Of a stretch of DNA of 64,000 nt, positions 7,859-15,957 are shown one piece after another. The notes beneath the pieces are model-generated. The model worked only from the letters and a program-made list of their open reading frames with translations, made no database searches and was not told the DNA's origin. A program made the translations under genes and the position numbers. Within the stretch, counting starts at the first letter, position 1. Each line of letters opens with the position of its first letter. This stretch comes from Streptomyces netropsis (GTDB taxonomy: Bacteria > Actinomycetota > Actinomycetes > Streptomycetales > Streptomycetaceae), in contig NZ_JACHJG010000003.1 in the NCBI RefSeq assembly GCF_014203545.1, positions 186,001 through 250,000 on the forward strand. Direction: 5' to 3'.

Positions 7859-10441
7859 CTACACCGCCGGGGCGCTTCCGCTGCCCGACCCGTCCGGCGC
7901 CGGACCGCTCGCGGAGTTCGAGCTGCTCCCGGCGGGCGACGAGGGAAGCGTCGGATTCTGCGTCGGCGTCCCGGGGTCCTGCGTGGGCTCCTGCGGCTTC
8001 GTCGGCGTCGGCTTCTGCGTCGGCGACGTGGGATCGCCACCGCCCGGCGTACGCGTGGGGCTCCTCGTCGGCTCACCCGGCGACGACGGCGTGGTCGACG
8101 GCGAGCCGCTGCCGCTCGGGCTCGGCGACGTGCTGCCGGAGGCGCCCGGCGAGGACGGCGTGGCCCCCGGGCTCTGCGACCGGTCCGGCTTCCCGGTGCC
8201 GCCCGGCGCCTGCGGGCGGCCGGTGGCGCCGGGCGCCGGCTGGTCGGCGTTGAGGGTGTTGTCGCCGTCCTGCTGGGACGCCGACTGGTCCGGCTTCACC
8301 TGGTCCGACGGCTTGTGGTTGGGGCCGCCGGAGGCCGCGCCGAGCGTGACGACCGTGCCGAGGACGCCCGCGAGGAGCGCACCCGCGCCCGCCGCGATCA
8401 CATTGCGCCGGGCCCGGCCCACCATGAGTCTCCTGGCCCAGGGCTCCCGGTGCGCAGGGCGGCCCGGGCCGCTCTGCGCGACGGGCCCGGAGGCCCCGGG
8501 GAACCCGGCCTTGCCGCTGTCCGCGCCGAAGCGGCTGCCCGCGACCGTGGTCGCGCCCGAGTCGTGGACACGGCCCGTGGGCACGGCGTAGGGCGGGGTG
8601 ACCGACTGCTCGCTCCGCGCGGCCGGGACCTCCTCGCCCGCCGGGGCGGGGCCGTCCTCGCCGGGCAGCGGCGGCAGCGGTGGCACGCCGGGGACACCGC
8701 GCATGCCCATCGCCAGTCCGGAACGGTCGGCGACCAGCGCCAGCGCCCGGCGGCCGGCGACGGCGCCGCGCTTGTCGGCCATCACACCGCGCAGCCCGAT
8801 GGAGGCCTCCAGCTCGGCGCGGGCCCGGTCGAGATTGCCGGTGCACAGCGCCAGCACGCCCAACTCGTGGTGGAAATACGCTTCTTCGCCGACCTCGCCC
8901 GACATGCGCGCGGCTGCCTGGCCGTGCCGCAGGCTGCGCTCCCAGGCGCTCCAGTGGCAGGCGGCGGCGAAGGCGGGCGCCGCCGTACGGGCCAGCAGCA
9001 CCGCGGCCGCCGGGTGTCCGCTCCCGCCGTCGGCGACCAGCACGGCCATCGCGGCGAGGATCGCGTCGGCCTCGGCGGCGGCGCGCTCGGGGGCGACGGA
9101 GGGGTGCCCGGCCCACCAGGCGTAGTGCTGGGCGGCGGAGTGCGCCCGGGCGGCGGTGTCGGTGCCGTACCCCTCGGCGAGCAGCTGGTCGGCGACGCCG
9201 GCCGCGAGCCGGTAGTGCGCGCCGACGGCGGTGATCAGCCCGCTGGCGAGCAGCTCGCCGACGGCGGCGTCCGCGTGGGTGTCACCGGCCAGCGCGGGCA
9301 GGTGGGCCTGGTGGGGGACCTCGCCGCCAAGGGCGAGGGCGAAGCTCAGGGTGTCGCGGGCGACGTCGCTGAGCCGGGAGGCGAGCACGCCGACGGGCGC
9401 CGCGCTGACCGCGAGGCTCGGCAGCGGCGGCTTGACGTCGGCGCCGGCCTCCTCGGCCCCGCCCGCCGCGTCGGCCACGTAGGGCCGCTCGGCGAAGACG
9501 CCGAACTCGTCGACGGCGGCGGGGTCGGCGCCCGTCCGGTCGCGCTGCCGCAGCAGGGCCCCGGCCTGGACGAACCGCAGCGGCAGCCCCTCGGACTCGA
9601 ACCACAGGTCCGCCGCCCAGTCGGCTTCCTCGTCCGTGAGCGGCCGCTCCACGGACCGCTCCAGCAGCTCCAGGCAGCCGGTGCGGTCGAGGCCGCCGAG
9701 GAAGACCTCTTCGAGGTGCGAGTCGGGGGAGGGCGCGGCGACGTCGGGCGTGGCCGCGAGGAGGAAGGCGCACTCGGGGGTCGCGTCGAGCAGCTCGTCG
9801 AGCGCGCTGCCGCCGAACTCCAGGTCGTCCAGGACGACGACCGCGCCGATCTCGTGCACCGCCGCCAGGATCCCGGCCCGGTCGGGGCGGTTCAGCGGCG
9901 CGTGGTGGACGGCGGCGAAGAGCTCGTAGAGCAGGTCGGCGGGGGTGCGGTGGTAGCCGCTGAGGCGGACGACGCCGTCGGGGGCCAGGCCCTCGACCTC
10001 CGCGGCGACGGCGTCCAGCAGGGCGGTGCGCCCGGAACCGGCGGGGCCGGTGAGGCGCACGGAACGGCCACGGGAGAGCAGCCGGGTCAGCCGCTCGCGC
10101 TCTTCGTCCCGCTCCACCAGCGGCAGCTCGGGGCGGGCGGGCGGCGGCGGGGCCGCGGCGCGGCGCAGCTCGGCGCGCTCGTCGGCGCCGTGCCGCTGGG
10201 GGCGTGCGGGCAGCCTTCCGGGCGGGCAGGGCTCTATTTCGCTGCCGTCGACGGGGTTGACGGTGAGCAGATAGTCGCCGGTGACCAGCTGGACGACGCG
10301 GACGGGCCCCTGGCTCGCGGAGTCGGGCGCGCTCGACGACGCGGCCGCGGGCTCCGACCGCGACGGCTGCAGCGGGCCGCCGTCGGCGGACGTGCGGTCG
10401 TCGTCGTGGAAGTCCTCGGATCCCCGGTTCGTCGGGTCCAT
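7859..10441 (-). CDS. STAND/AAA-type ATPase with C-terminal membrane anchor and extracellular Ser/Thr/Pro tail
   Basis: This protein of about 860 residues has a disordered N-terminus, an NTPase domain with Walker A GPAGSGRT (about 132-139) and Walker B AVVVLDDLEF (about 200-209), and then an Ala/Leu-rich helical region to about 600. A single hydrophobic segment follows (about 680-704, VIAAGAGALLAGVLGTVVTL) and then a tail of about 155 residues made of Pro, Ser, Thr and Gly. The NTPase should be cytosolic and the tail outside. The ATG at 10441, nine bases after GGGGGG, is preferred to the TTG at 10447. Function unknown; STAND proteins are often signalling switches. A STAS gene lies upstream on the same strand, 240 bp away. 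Confidence 0.88.
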   Translation of the reverse strand: MDPTNRGSEDFHDDDRTSADGGPLQPSRSEPAAASSSAPDSASQGPVRVVQLVTGDYLLTVNPVDGSEIEPCPPGRLPARPQRHGADERAELRRAAAPPPPARPELPLVERDEERERLTRLLSRGRSVRLTGPAGSGRTALLDAVAAEVEGLAPDGVVRLSGYHRTPADLLYELFAAVHHAPLNRPDRAGILAAVHEIGAVVVLDDLEFGGSALDELLDATPECAFLLAATPDVAAPSPDSHLEEVFLGGLDRTGCLELLERSVERPLTDEEADWAADLWFESEGLPLRFVQAGALLRQRDRTGADPAAVDEFGVFAERPYVADAAGGAEEAGADVKPPLPSLAVSAAPVGVLASRLSDVARDTLSFALALGGEVPHQAHLPALAGDTHADAAVGELLASGLITAVGAHYRLAAGVADQLLAEGYGTDTAARAHSAAQHYAWWAGHPSVAPERAAAEADAILAAMAVLVADGGSGHPAAAVLLARTAAPAFAAACHWSAWERSLRHGQAAARMSGEVGEEAYFHHELGVLALCTGNLDRARAELEASIGLRGVMADKRGAVAGRRALALVADRSGLAMGMRGVPGVPPLPPLPGEDGPAPAGEEVPAARSEQSVTPPYAVPTGRVHDSGATTVAGSRFGADSGKAGFPGASGPVAQSGPGRPAHREPWARRLMVGRARRNVIAAGAGALLAGVLGTVVTLGAASGGPNHKPSDQVKPDQSASQQDGDNTLNADQPAPGATGRPQAPGGTGKPDRSQSPGATPSSPGASGSTSPSPSGSGSPSTTPSSPGEPTRSPTRTPGGGDPTSPTQKPTPTKPQEPTQDPGTPTQNPTLPSSPAGSSSNSASGPAPDGSGSGSAPAV

Positions 10442-10687
10442 GGTCAAAAGCCCCCCAGATGCGTGGCGTGCCGTCCTGCCCTCTCGGCCTGACCTTCGCT
10501 TCTGGTCCGGTGCCCGCCGTGGGCTTACTTATGCGGCCTTTTCGTGTGCGGCGGGAAAACCGAACCGCAGACCTGCGCCCAGTATCTACGACCGCCAGGG
10601 GCGGATGCCGCCGGGGCAGATCACAGTCTTATGAGGATCTGATGCCGGAGGAGGCCCGGGGGGACCGGGGGACGGTCCCGGGGCGGG

Positions 10688-11011
10688 TCACACGCGGGGC
10701 AGGGACTCCGCCTCGATGCCGCCCTCGATGGCGAGGATGCGGTGCAGCCGGGTGGCGACCAGGAGCCGCTGCATCCGGTCGGGGACCCCGCGCAGGACGA
10801 GCCGCCTGCCGGTGCGGCCGGCCCGGCGGTGGGCTCCCATGATCACCCCGAGCCCGGTGGCGTCCCAGGAGTCCAGCTCGGTCAGATCCAGGACGAGGTC
10901 GCCCCGGCCGGCGTCGAGCGCGGAGTGCAGCAGGCTTCGGGCGTCCGCCGCGTTACGGACGTCGAGGCGCCCCCCGACGACCAGCTCGGCGTGGTCGCCC
11001 CTGATATGCAT
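10688..11011 (-). CDS. STAS-domain protein, anti-sigma factor antagonist-like
   Basis: The 107-residue protein is a single STAS domain like SpoIIAA/RsbV. The segment LVLDLTELDSWDATGLGVIM (about 40-59) carries the usual Asp-(Ser/Thr) region. Here the phospho-site position reads SWDATG rather than the common DSSGL, so Thr rather than Ser would be the acceptor. Such proteins bind anti-sigma kinases or act in signalling complexes. No kinase gene lies next to it. The ATG at 11011 has GGGAG upstream. It is transcribed in the same direction as the membrane-anchored ATPase downstream. Confidence 0.85.
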   Translation of the reverse strand: MHIRGDHAELVVGGRLDVRNAADARSLLHSALDAGRGDLVLDLTELDSWDATGLGVIMGAHRRAGRTGRRLVLRGVPDRMQRLLVATRLHRILAIEGGIEAESLPRV

Positions 11012-11106
11012 ATGCGCTCCCGGGAGTGGTCGGTGATGTGGGTGTGGCCGTACTGAACTGACTGCCTCTCACACGACAAAGTTGCCGCCTGTAAGCGAAC
11101 CGATAC

Positions 11107-11132
11107 CGAATTCACCCCGGAGGGTGAATTCG
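11107..11132. terminator. Perfect inverted repeat between hbd and the STAS gene
   Basis: Arms CGAATTCACCC (11107-11117) and GGGTGAATTCG (11122-11132) pair perfectly around a 4-base CGGA loop. It lies 16 bp after the 3-hydroxyacyl-CoA dehydrogenase stop and about 95 bp before the STAS start. No U-tract follows. It may terminate the dehydrogenase transcript or serve as an operator for the STAS gene. Confidence 0.65.
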
Positions 11133-11148
11133 ATTGGGCGTTACAGGC

Positions 11149-11997
11149 TCAGTGCTGGTAGAAGCCCTGACCGCTCTTTCGGCCGAGGTCACCCGCGTCC
11201 ACCATGCGGCGCATCAGCTCCGGCGGCGCGAACTTCTCGTCCTGGCACTCGGTGTAGATGTTGTCCGTGGCGTGCATCAGGATGTCGATGCCGGTCAGGT
11301 CGGCGGTGGCCAGCGGCCCCATCGCGTGACCGAAGCCCAGCTTGCAGGCGATGTCGATGTCCTCGGCGCTGGCCACCCCGGACTCGTACAGCTTGGCCGC
11401 CTCGACGACGAGCGCCGAGATGAGGCGCGTGGTGACAAAGCCCGCGACGTCGCGATTGACGACGATGCAGGTCTTGCCGACACCCTCGGCGAACTCCCGC
11501 GCGGTGGCGAGCGTTTCGTCACTGGTCTTGTACCCGCGAACGAGCTCGCAAAGCTGCATCATCGGCACCGGCGAGAAGAAGTGCGCGCCCACCACGCGCT
11601 CCGGGCGCTGCGTGGCGGCGGCGATCTTGGTGATCGGGATGGCGGAAGTGTTGGAGGCGAGGACCGTCTCGTCCTTCACCAGCCCGTCCAGGGTGCGGAA
11701 GATCTCGCGCTTGGTGTCGACGTCCTCGAAGACCGCCTCGACGACGATGTCGGCGTCGGCGGCCGCGTCCAGGTCGGTGGTGGCGGTGATCCGGGCGAGA
11801 GCCGCCTCGGCGACGTCCGCGTCGAGCTTGCCCTTGGAGACGAACTTGTCGTACGAGGCCTTGATGCCGTCCGTGCCACGCGTGAGCGCGGCGCCGGTGA
11901 CGTCCCGCAGCACGACGTCCCACCCGGCCTGGGCGGAGACCTGTGCGATCCCGGAGCCCATCAGACCGGCTCCGATGACGGCGAGCTTCTTGGCCAC
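11149..11997 (-). CDS. 3-hydroxybutyryl-CoA dehydrogenase
   Basis: The 282-residue protein oxidises or reduces 3-hydroxyacyl-CoA with NAD(P)(H), in fatty-acid and butyrate/ethylmalonyl-type metabolism in the cytosol. The Rossmann motif GAGLMGSGIA is at residues 9-18. HFFSPVPMMQLCELV carries the catalytic His, and the C-terminal domain ends GRKSGQGFYQH, typical of the family. The GTG at 11997 is preceded by AAGGGGA. Length matches single-domain members. It stands alone, with the TetR gene upstream on the same strand, 171 bp away. Confidence 0.95.
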   Translation of the reverse strand: MAKKLAVIGAGLMGSGIAQVSAQAGWDVVLRDVTGAALTRGTDGIKASYDKFVSKGKLDADVAEAALARITATTDLDAAADADIVVEAVFEDVDTKREIFRTLDGLVKDETVLASNTSAIPITKIAAATQRPERVVGAHFFSPVPMMQLCELVRGYKTSDETLATAREFAEGVGKTCIVVNRDVAGFVTTRLISALVVEAAKLYESGVASAEDIDIACKLGFGHAMGPLATADLTGIDILMHATDNIYTECQDEKFAPPELMRRMVDAGDLGRKSGQGFYQH

Positions 11998-12168
11998 TGC
12001 TGTCCCCTTACTCCCTGTTCACTTACGGTCTCTGGCCCGGACCTTAGCGTCAGTGGGCGCGCCGTTGGGAAGGAAGAGATGCGCGTCACGTCCCAAATGA
12101 CGGACGTCACACTGGACGGCCCAGCGACCCGACCACACCCCGCAGTTGAGCCACTCCAGCCCCAGGAA

Positions 12169-12819
12169 TCACACGGTCGGCCGTACCGTCCGGTCGGCGT
12201 AGCCGAGCAGCTTCTCCCCCATCAGCTCCTCCATCTCGTCCAGCAGGACGAGCGCGTCGCGGGAGACGTCCTTCGCCGTACGGCCCGTCAGCAGCGCGCG
12301 TCCGATGTGCCCGGCGAGGGTGGCCCGCAGCCAGGCGAGCTGACCGGCCACCAGCTCCGGCAGCACATCGCCGGGCGCGGCCCCGGCCTCCTCGGCGAGG
12401 GTGACCGTGAGCGCCTCGGTGGCCTGCCGGTCCATGGCGGCGAGGCGGGACGTCAGGGCCTGCGACTCCCCGACGACCCGCAGGAAGCGGTCGTATCCGT
12501 CGATCAGCCCGAGGCGCGGCGACACGGCCACGGCCTCGGCGCGCAGCGCGCGCAGCACCGCCCGGGCCGCCGACTCGCCGTCGGCCCGGCCCCGGACGAC
12601 GGACGACAGCCAGTCGACGACGTCGTCCTGCCGGTCGAGGAAGAGGTCTTCCTTGGCGGGGAAGTAGTTGTACACGGTGTTGACGGACACGTCGGCCGCC
12701 GCCGCGATCTCCGCGATCGTCACGGCGTCGAAGCCGCGCTCCAGGAACAGGCCGGTCGCGACATCGGAGATGTGCTGCCTGGTCTGCCGCTTCTTCCGCT
12801 CCCTGAGCCCCTCGGTCAT
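12169..12819 (-). CDS. TetR-family regulator, probably of the adjacent exporter
   Basis: The 216-residue protein has an N-terminal helix-turn-helix: GLFLERGFDAVTIAEIAAAA and DVSVNTVYNYFPAKEDLF at residues 22-61. A C-terminal ligand-binding part of average length follows. The ATG at 12819 is preferred to an upstream reading to 12909 because the latter would cross the divergent promoter. The gene is divergent from a DrrAB-like ABC exporter, 80 bp away, so local repression of the exporter and of itself is the likely role. Ligand unknown. Confidence 0.92.
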   Translation of the reverse strand: MTEGLRERKKRQTRQHISDVATGLFLERGFDAVTIAEIAAAADVSVNTVYNYFPAKEDLFLDRQDDVVDWLSSVVRGRADGESAARAVLRALRAEAVAVSPRLGLIDGYDRFLRVVGESQALTSRLAAMDRQATEALTVTLAEEAGAAPGDVLPELVAGQLAWLRATLAGHIGRALLTGRTAKDVSRDALVLLDEMEELMGEKLLGYADRTVRPTV

Positions 12820-12899
12820 GCCCCCATCGTAGCTTCGCTGGACTCTCTGAAAACTTGGGGTCATTGCAAACTTTAAGAGTCTCTGCTTTTCTTGCGGCC
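12820..12899. promoter_or_regulatory. Divergent promoter/operator between tetR and exporter genes
   Basis: The 80-bp gap is AT-richer than its surroundings. It holds GACTCT (12841-12846) and AGAGTC (12876-12881) as distant inverted repeats, and AAAACTT (12850-12856) with AAACTTT (12868-12874) as near direct repeats. These are candidate TetR binding half-sites overlapping both promoters. No clear ribosome site precedes the exporter ATG at 12900. Confidence 0.55.
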
Positions 12900-13697
12900 A
12901 TGGACGCACCCGATCGGCTCAGCATCAGCGCCACCGGCCTCACCCGGGCCTTCCGCACCGGGCGAGGCCCCGTCGAGGCCGTGCGCGGCATCGACCTCAC
13001 CGTCCGCGCGGGCGAGATCCTCGGCCTCCTCGGCCCCAATGGCGCGGGCAAGACCACCACCCTGCGCATGCTCACCACCCTCCTCTCCCCCACCGGCGGC
13101 ACCGCGACCGTCGCCGGCCACGACCTCGCGCGCGACCCCGCGGGCGTCCGGCGCCGCACGGGGTACGTCGCCCAGTCCGGCGGCGTCGACCCGACCGTGT
13201 CCGTCCGCGAGGAACTGCTCACCCAGGCCCGCCTCTACCGGCTCCGCAAGGCCGAAGCCGCCGCCCGCCTGGAGGAACTGACCCTCGACCTCGGCCTCAC
13301 GGGGCTCCTGGACCGCCCCTGCGGCGCCCTCTCCGGCGGCCAGCGACGCCGTCTCGACCTGGCCATGGCCCTGACCCACCGGCCCGAGGTCCTCTTCCTC
13401 GACGAGCCCACCACCGGGCTCGACCCCGGCAGCCGCGCCGACCTGTGGGACCTCCTGCGCCGTGTCCGCGCCGAGTGGGGCACCACCGTCGTCCTCACCA
13501 CCCACTACCTCGACGAGGCCGACGCCCTCGCCGACCGGCTGGTCGTCGTCGACCGGGGCGCCGTCGTCGCCGAAGGGACCCCGGCCGCCCTCAAGGCCCG
13601 TCACGCCGGCTCACCCGACGCGAGCCTGCAGGACGCCTTCCTCGCCATCACCGGGCGCACCGCCGCGCCCCGGGAATCCGCCCCCGTAGCCGTCTAG
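12900..13697 (+). CDS. ABC transporter ATP-binding protein, DrrA-like
   Basis: The 265-residue ATPase belongs to the daunorubicin-resistance (DrrA) class. It shows Walker A GPNGAGKTT, signature LSGGQRRRLDLAMALTHRP, Walker B VLFLDEPTTGLDP and the switch LTTHYLDEADALADR. It pairs with the permease that starts 11 bp after its stop. The divergent TetR gene suggests drug-inducible expression. The ATG at 12900 gives a normal N-terminus (MDAPDRLSISA). A start at 12855 would add 15 residues that read through the promoter region. Confidence 0.93.
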   Translation: MDAPDRLSISATGLTRAFRTGRGPVEAVRGIDLTVRAGEILGLLGPNGAGKTTTLRMLTTLLSPTGGTATVAGHDLARDPAGVRRRTGYVAQSGGVDPTVSVREELLTQARLYRLRKAEAAARLEELTLDLGLTGLLDRPCGALSGGQRRRLDLAMALTHRPEVLFLDEPTTGLDPGSRADLWDLLRRVRAEWGTTVVLTTHYLDEADALADRLVVVDRGAVVAEGTPAALKARHAGSPDASLQDAFLAITGRTAAPRESAPVAV

Positions 13698-13708
13698 GAG
13701 CCACCGCG

Positions 13709-14473
13709 ATGACCCCTGTCCCCCGACTCATGTCCGACACGGCGCTGGTCTTCGGCCGCTACGCCCGGCAGACCCTGCGTTCGAAGATGGCCGTCACCTT
13801 CGGCATGCTGATGCCGCTGCTCTACCTCCTTCTCTACGGGCCCCTGCTCACCGACGTGCCGCTGGGCTCCTCGGGCAGCTCCTGGCAGATCCTCGTGCCC
13901 GGACTGCTGCTCCAACTCGCACTGTTCGGCGCGGGCTTCGCCGGGATCGGCCTGCTGATGGAGAAGCAGCACGGCGTGATCGAACGCATGCGGGTGACCC
14001 CGGTCAGCCGGCTGGCCCTGCTGCTGGGGCGGGTGCTGCGCGACGCGGTGCTGCTGACCTTCCAGGCCGGGCTGCTCGTCCTCGCGGCCGTCGCCATGGG
14101 GCTGCGCGCGCCGCTGCCCGGCGTGCTCATCGGCTTCGCCTTCGTCGCCCTGCTGGCGGCCTCGCTGGCGTCGCTGTCCTACGCGCTGGCCATGAAGGCC
14201 CCCGCCCCCCAGGCGTTCGCACCGGTCGTCAACGCCGTCAACCTGCCCGCGATGCTGCTGTCGGGCCTGATGCTGCCGATGTCGCTGGCGCCCGGCTGGC
14301 TCGACGCCCTCTCCCACCTGATGCCGCTGCGCTATCCGGTCGACGCGGTCCGCGCGGCTTTCATCGGCCACTACACGGCACCGGCCGTGCTCCACGGCAC
14401 CCTCGCGGCGGTCGCCCTGGCCGCCGTCTCCGTGACGGCGGGCACACGGCTCTTCCGTGCGGCCGGTGCGTAG
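13709..14473 (+). CDS. ABC-2 type permease, DrrB-like
   Basis: The 254-residue membrane protein has about six hydrophobic segments: FGMLMPLLYLLLYGPLL, LVPGLLLQLALFGAGFAGIG and later ones. The cytosolic motif EKQHGVIERMRVTPVSR, typical of DrrB-type ABC-2 permeases, lies near residues 85-101. It forms the membrane part of the exporter with the ATPase upstream. The ATG at 13709 follows AGGAGCCACC. The nearby tetR suggests a toxic or signalling substrate, which is not identified. Confidence 0.93.
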   Translation: MTPVPRLMSDTALVFGRYARQTLRSKMAVTFGMLMPLLYLLLYGPLLTDVPLGSSGSSWQILVPGLLLQLALFGAGFAGIGLLMEKQHGVIERMRVTPVSRLALLLGRVLRDAVLLTFQAGLLVLAAVAMGLRAPLPGVLIGFAFVALLAASLASLSYALAMKAPAPQAFAPVVNAVNLPAMLLSGLMLPMSLAPGWLDALSHLMPLRYPVDAVRAAFIGHYTAPAVLHGTLAAVALAAVSVTAGTRLFRAAGA

Positions 14474-14487
14474 CTAGGCTCGTGCAC

Positions 14488-15060
14488 ATGGTCAATCTGA
14501 CGCGCATCTACACCCGCACCGGGGACGACGGCACGACCGCCCTCGGCGACATGAGCCGCACCGTGAAGACCGACACCCGGATCGCGGCGTACGCCGACGC
14601 GAACGAGGCGAACGCCGCGATCGGCGTGGCCATCGCGCTGGGGCAGCTGCCGGAGGAGGTCGTCAAGGTACTCGTGCGGGTGCAGAACGACCTCTTCGAC
14701 GTCGGCGCGGACCTGGCGACGCCGGTCGTCGAGGAGCCGAAGTACCCGCCGCTGCGGGTCGAGCAGTCCTACGTCGACAAGCTGGAGGCGGACTGCGACC
14801 ACTTCCTGGAGGACCTGGAGAAGCTGCGCAGCTTCATCCTTCCCGGCGGCACGCCCGGCGCGGCCCTGCTGCACCAGGCGTGCACGGTGGTCCGGCGCGC
14901 CGAGCGCTCGACCTGGGCGGCGCTGGAACTGCACGGCGACATCATGAACCCGCTGACGGCGACGTACCTCAACCGGCTCTCGGACCTGCTGTTCATTCTG
15001 GCGAGGACGGCGAACAAGGAACTGGGGGACGTCCTCTGGGTGCCGGGCGGGGACCGCTAG
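14488..15060 (+). CDS. Cob(I)yrinic acid a,c-diamide adenosyltransferase, PduO type
   Basis: The 190-residue enzyme transfers the adenosyl group of ATP to cob(I)alamin, making coenzyme B12. TRIYTRTGDDGTTALGD (5-21) is the PduO-type ATP-binding segment, and SFILPGGTPGAALLHQACTV followed by RRAERSTW forms the conserved C-terminal part. The ATG at 14488 is preferred to one at 14482 because it gives the usual MVNLTRIYT start; neither has a strong ribosome site. The gene begins 14 bp after the DrrB-like permease gene and may be co-transcribed, though the functions look unrelated. Confidence 0.94.
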   Translation: MVNLTRIYTRTGDDGTTALGDMSRTVKTDTRIAAYADANEANAAIGVAIALGQLPEEVVKVLVRVQNDLFDVGADLATPVVEEPKYPPLRVEQSYVDKLEADCDHFLEDLEKLRSFILPGGTPGAALLHQACTVVRRAERSTWAALELHGDIMNPLTATYLNRLSDLLFILARTANKELGDVLWVPGGDR

Positions 15061-15075
15061 GGCCTGTCCGGCGGA
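15054..15075. repeat. 22-bp repeat across a stop codon, copy 1
   Basis: The 22 bases that span the end of the adenosyltransferase gene, including its TAG at 15058-15060, recur exactly at 53076-53097. There they likewise span the end of the NlpC/P60 gene. The shared downstream part is GGGCCTGTCCGGCGGA. Confidence 0.75.
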
Positions 15076-15113
15076 TCATGGAGGGTGCACCACCGCTGCG
15101 CGGCGGCGTCCTC

Positions 15114-15171
15114 AAGCGCCGGACGGGCTGCTATCGGCTGAGCTCAGCCGATAGCAGCCCGTCCGGCGCTT
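15114..15171. terminator. 58-bp perfect palindrome, copy B of the intergenic element
   Basis: Both arms are 29 bases long with no loop: AAGCGCCGGACGGGCTGCTA then TCGGCTGAG, followed by the exact reverse complement. To the left, CCGCTGCGCGGCGG and GTCCTCAA match the outer parts of copies A and D in inverted order. It lies between convergent genes and would form a very strong bidirectional terminator or cruciform. Confidence 0.88.
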
Positions 15172-15200
15172 AAAGATCCCGGACCGGACCCGGCCCAAGG

Positions 15201-15779
15201 TCAGAGCTTTTCGTACGTGCGGGGCCGTTCCTCGGAACCGGTTCCGCCCTTCGGCTGCTTGGGCCAGATCGTGTAGCTCGCCGCGATGGCCAGGTTGATG
15301 CCGATCACGAAGTACATCTTCGTCTGCCAGCCGCGCAGCGAGCTGATGTCGCCCGAGTCGCCGACGTACCAGATCGCGGCCTGGAGCAGGCCCATGGCGA
15401 CGACCGACGCCAGCACCCACCGCCCGGCGGTCTTCCACTCGTGGACCGCGCGCGCCGTGCCGTACTTCGGCGGCTTGACCGGCGGCGGGCCGCCCGCGAA
15501 GCGGTGGGCGAAGCGCTGGTCGACCCACTTGATCGTGGAGTGGCCCAGACCGACCGAGTAGCCGATGTAGACCGCCGCCAGGCCGTGCTTCCAGTCGGCC
15601 TGTGCGCCGTTCCGCAGGTCGATCGCGGTGGCGACCAGCATCACCAGCTCCAGCACGGGCTCCAGCAGCAGCACGGCCGCGCCGGTGCGCGGCATCTTCG
15701 CCAGGTACCGCAGGCTGAGGCCGCCGGCCAGCAGCACCCAGAAGCCGACCTCACAGACGATGATCAGCGTGACGATCAC
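15201..15779 (-). CDS. Small integral membrane protein of unknown function
   Basis: This 192-residue protein has four or five hydrophobic segments: TLIIVCEVGFWVLLAGGLSL (3-22), AVLLLEPVLELVMLVATAID (34-53), GLAAVYIGYSVGLG, WVLASVVAMGLLQAAIWYV and YFVIGINLAIAASYTIW. A basic cytosolic loop (AHRFAGGPPPVKPPKYGTARA) separates them, and the C-terminus is charged. I recognise a conserved Streptomyces membrane protein but no function. The ATG at 15779 follows GGAAGGAGAGACCC. It is divergent from the histidine kinase gene at 15958. Confidence 0.85.
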   Translation of the reverse strand: MIVTLIIVCEVGFWVLLAGGLSLRYLAKMPRTGAAVLLLEPVLELVMLVATAIDLRNGAQADWKHGLAAVYIGYSVGLGHSTIKWVDQRFAHRFAGGPPPVKPPKYGTARAVHEWKTAGRWVLASVVAMGLLQAAIWYVGDSGDISSLRGWQTKMYFVIGINLAIAASYTIWPKQPKGGTGSEERPRTYEKL

Positions 15780-15957
15780 GGGTCTCTCCTTCCCTTACCG
15801 CCCCCTCGTACGGGACCCCTCCAGCGTCGCCGCCGTCCGGTTCCGTTTCGTCGTCGCGCGTGACGATCCCGCGCTGCATCCTTCGATGTACCGAAGTCCG
15901 TCGCGAAGCGCCCGTCGGGGGACGCCCGCACCCCCTCCGACGTGCTGTGATGGACCC

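Noticed and set aside
8315-10492. 725-residue plus-strand frame
   Set aside because: It is antisense to the ATPase gene, Gly/Arg/Val-rich without motifs, and has no ribosome site at its start.
15061-15200. Cobalamin riboswitch linked to the adenosyltransferase gene
   Set aside because: The region lies after, not before, the gene, and contains only the palindromic repeat; no B12-box pattern was seen.
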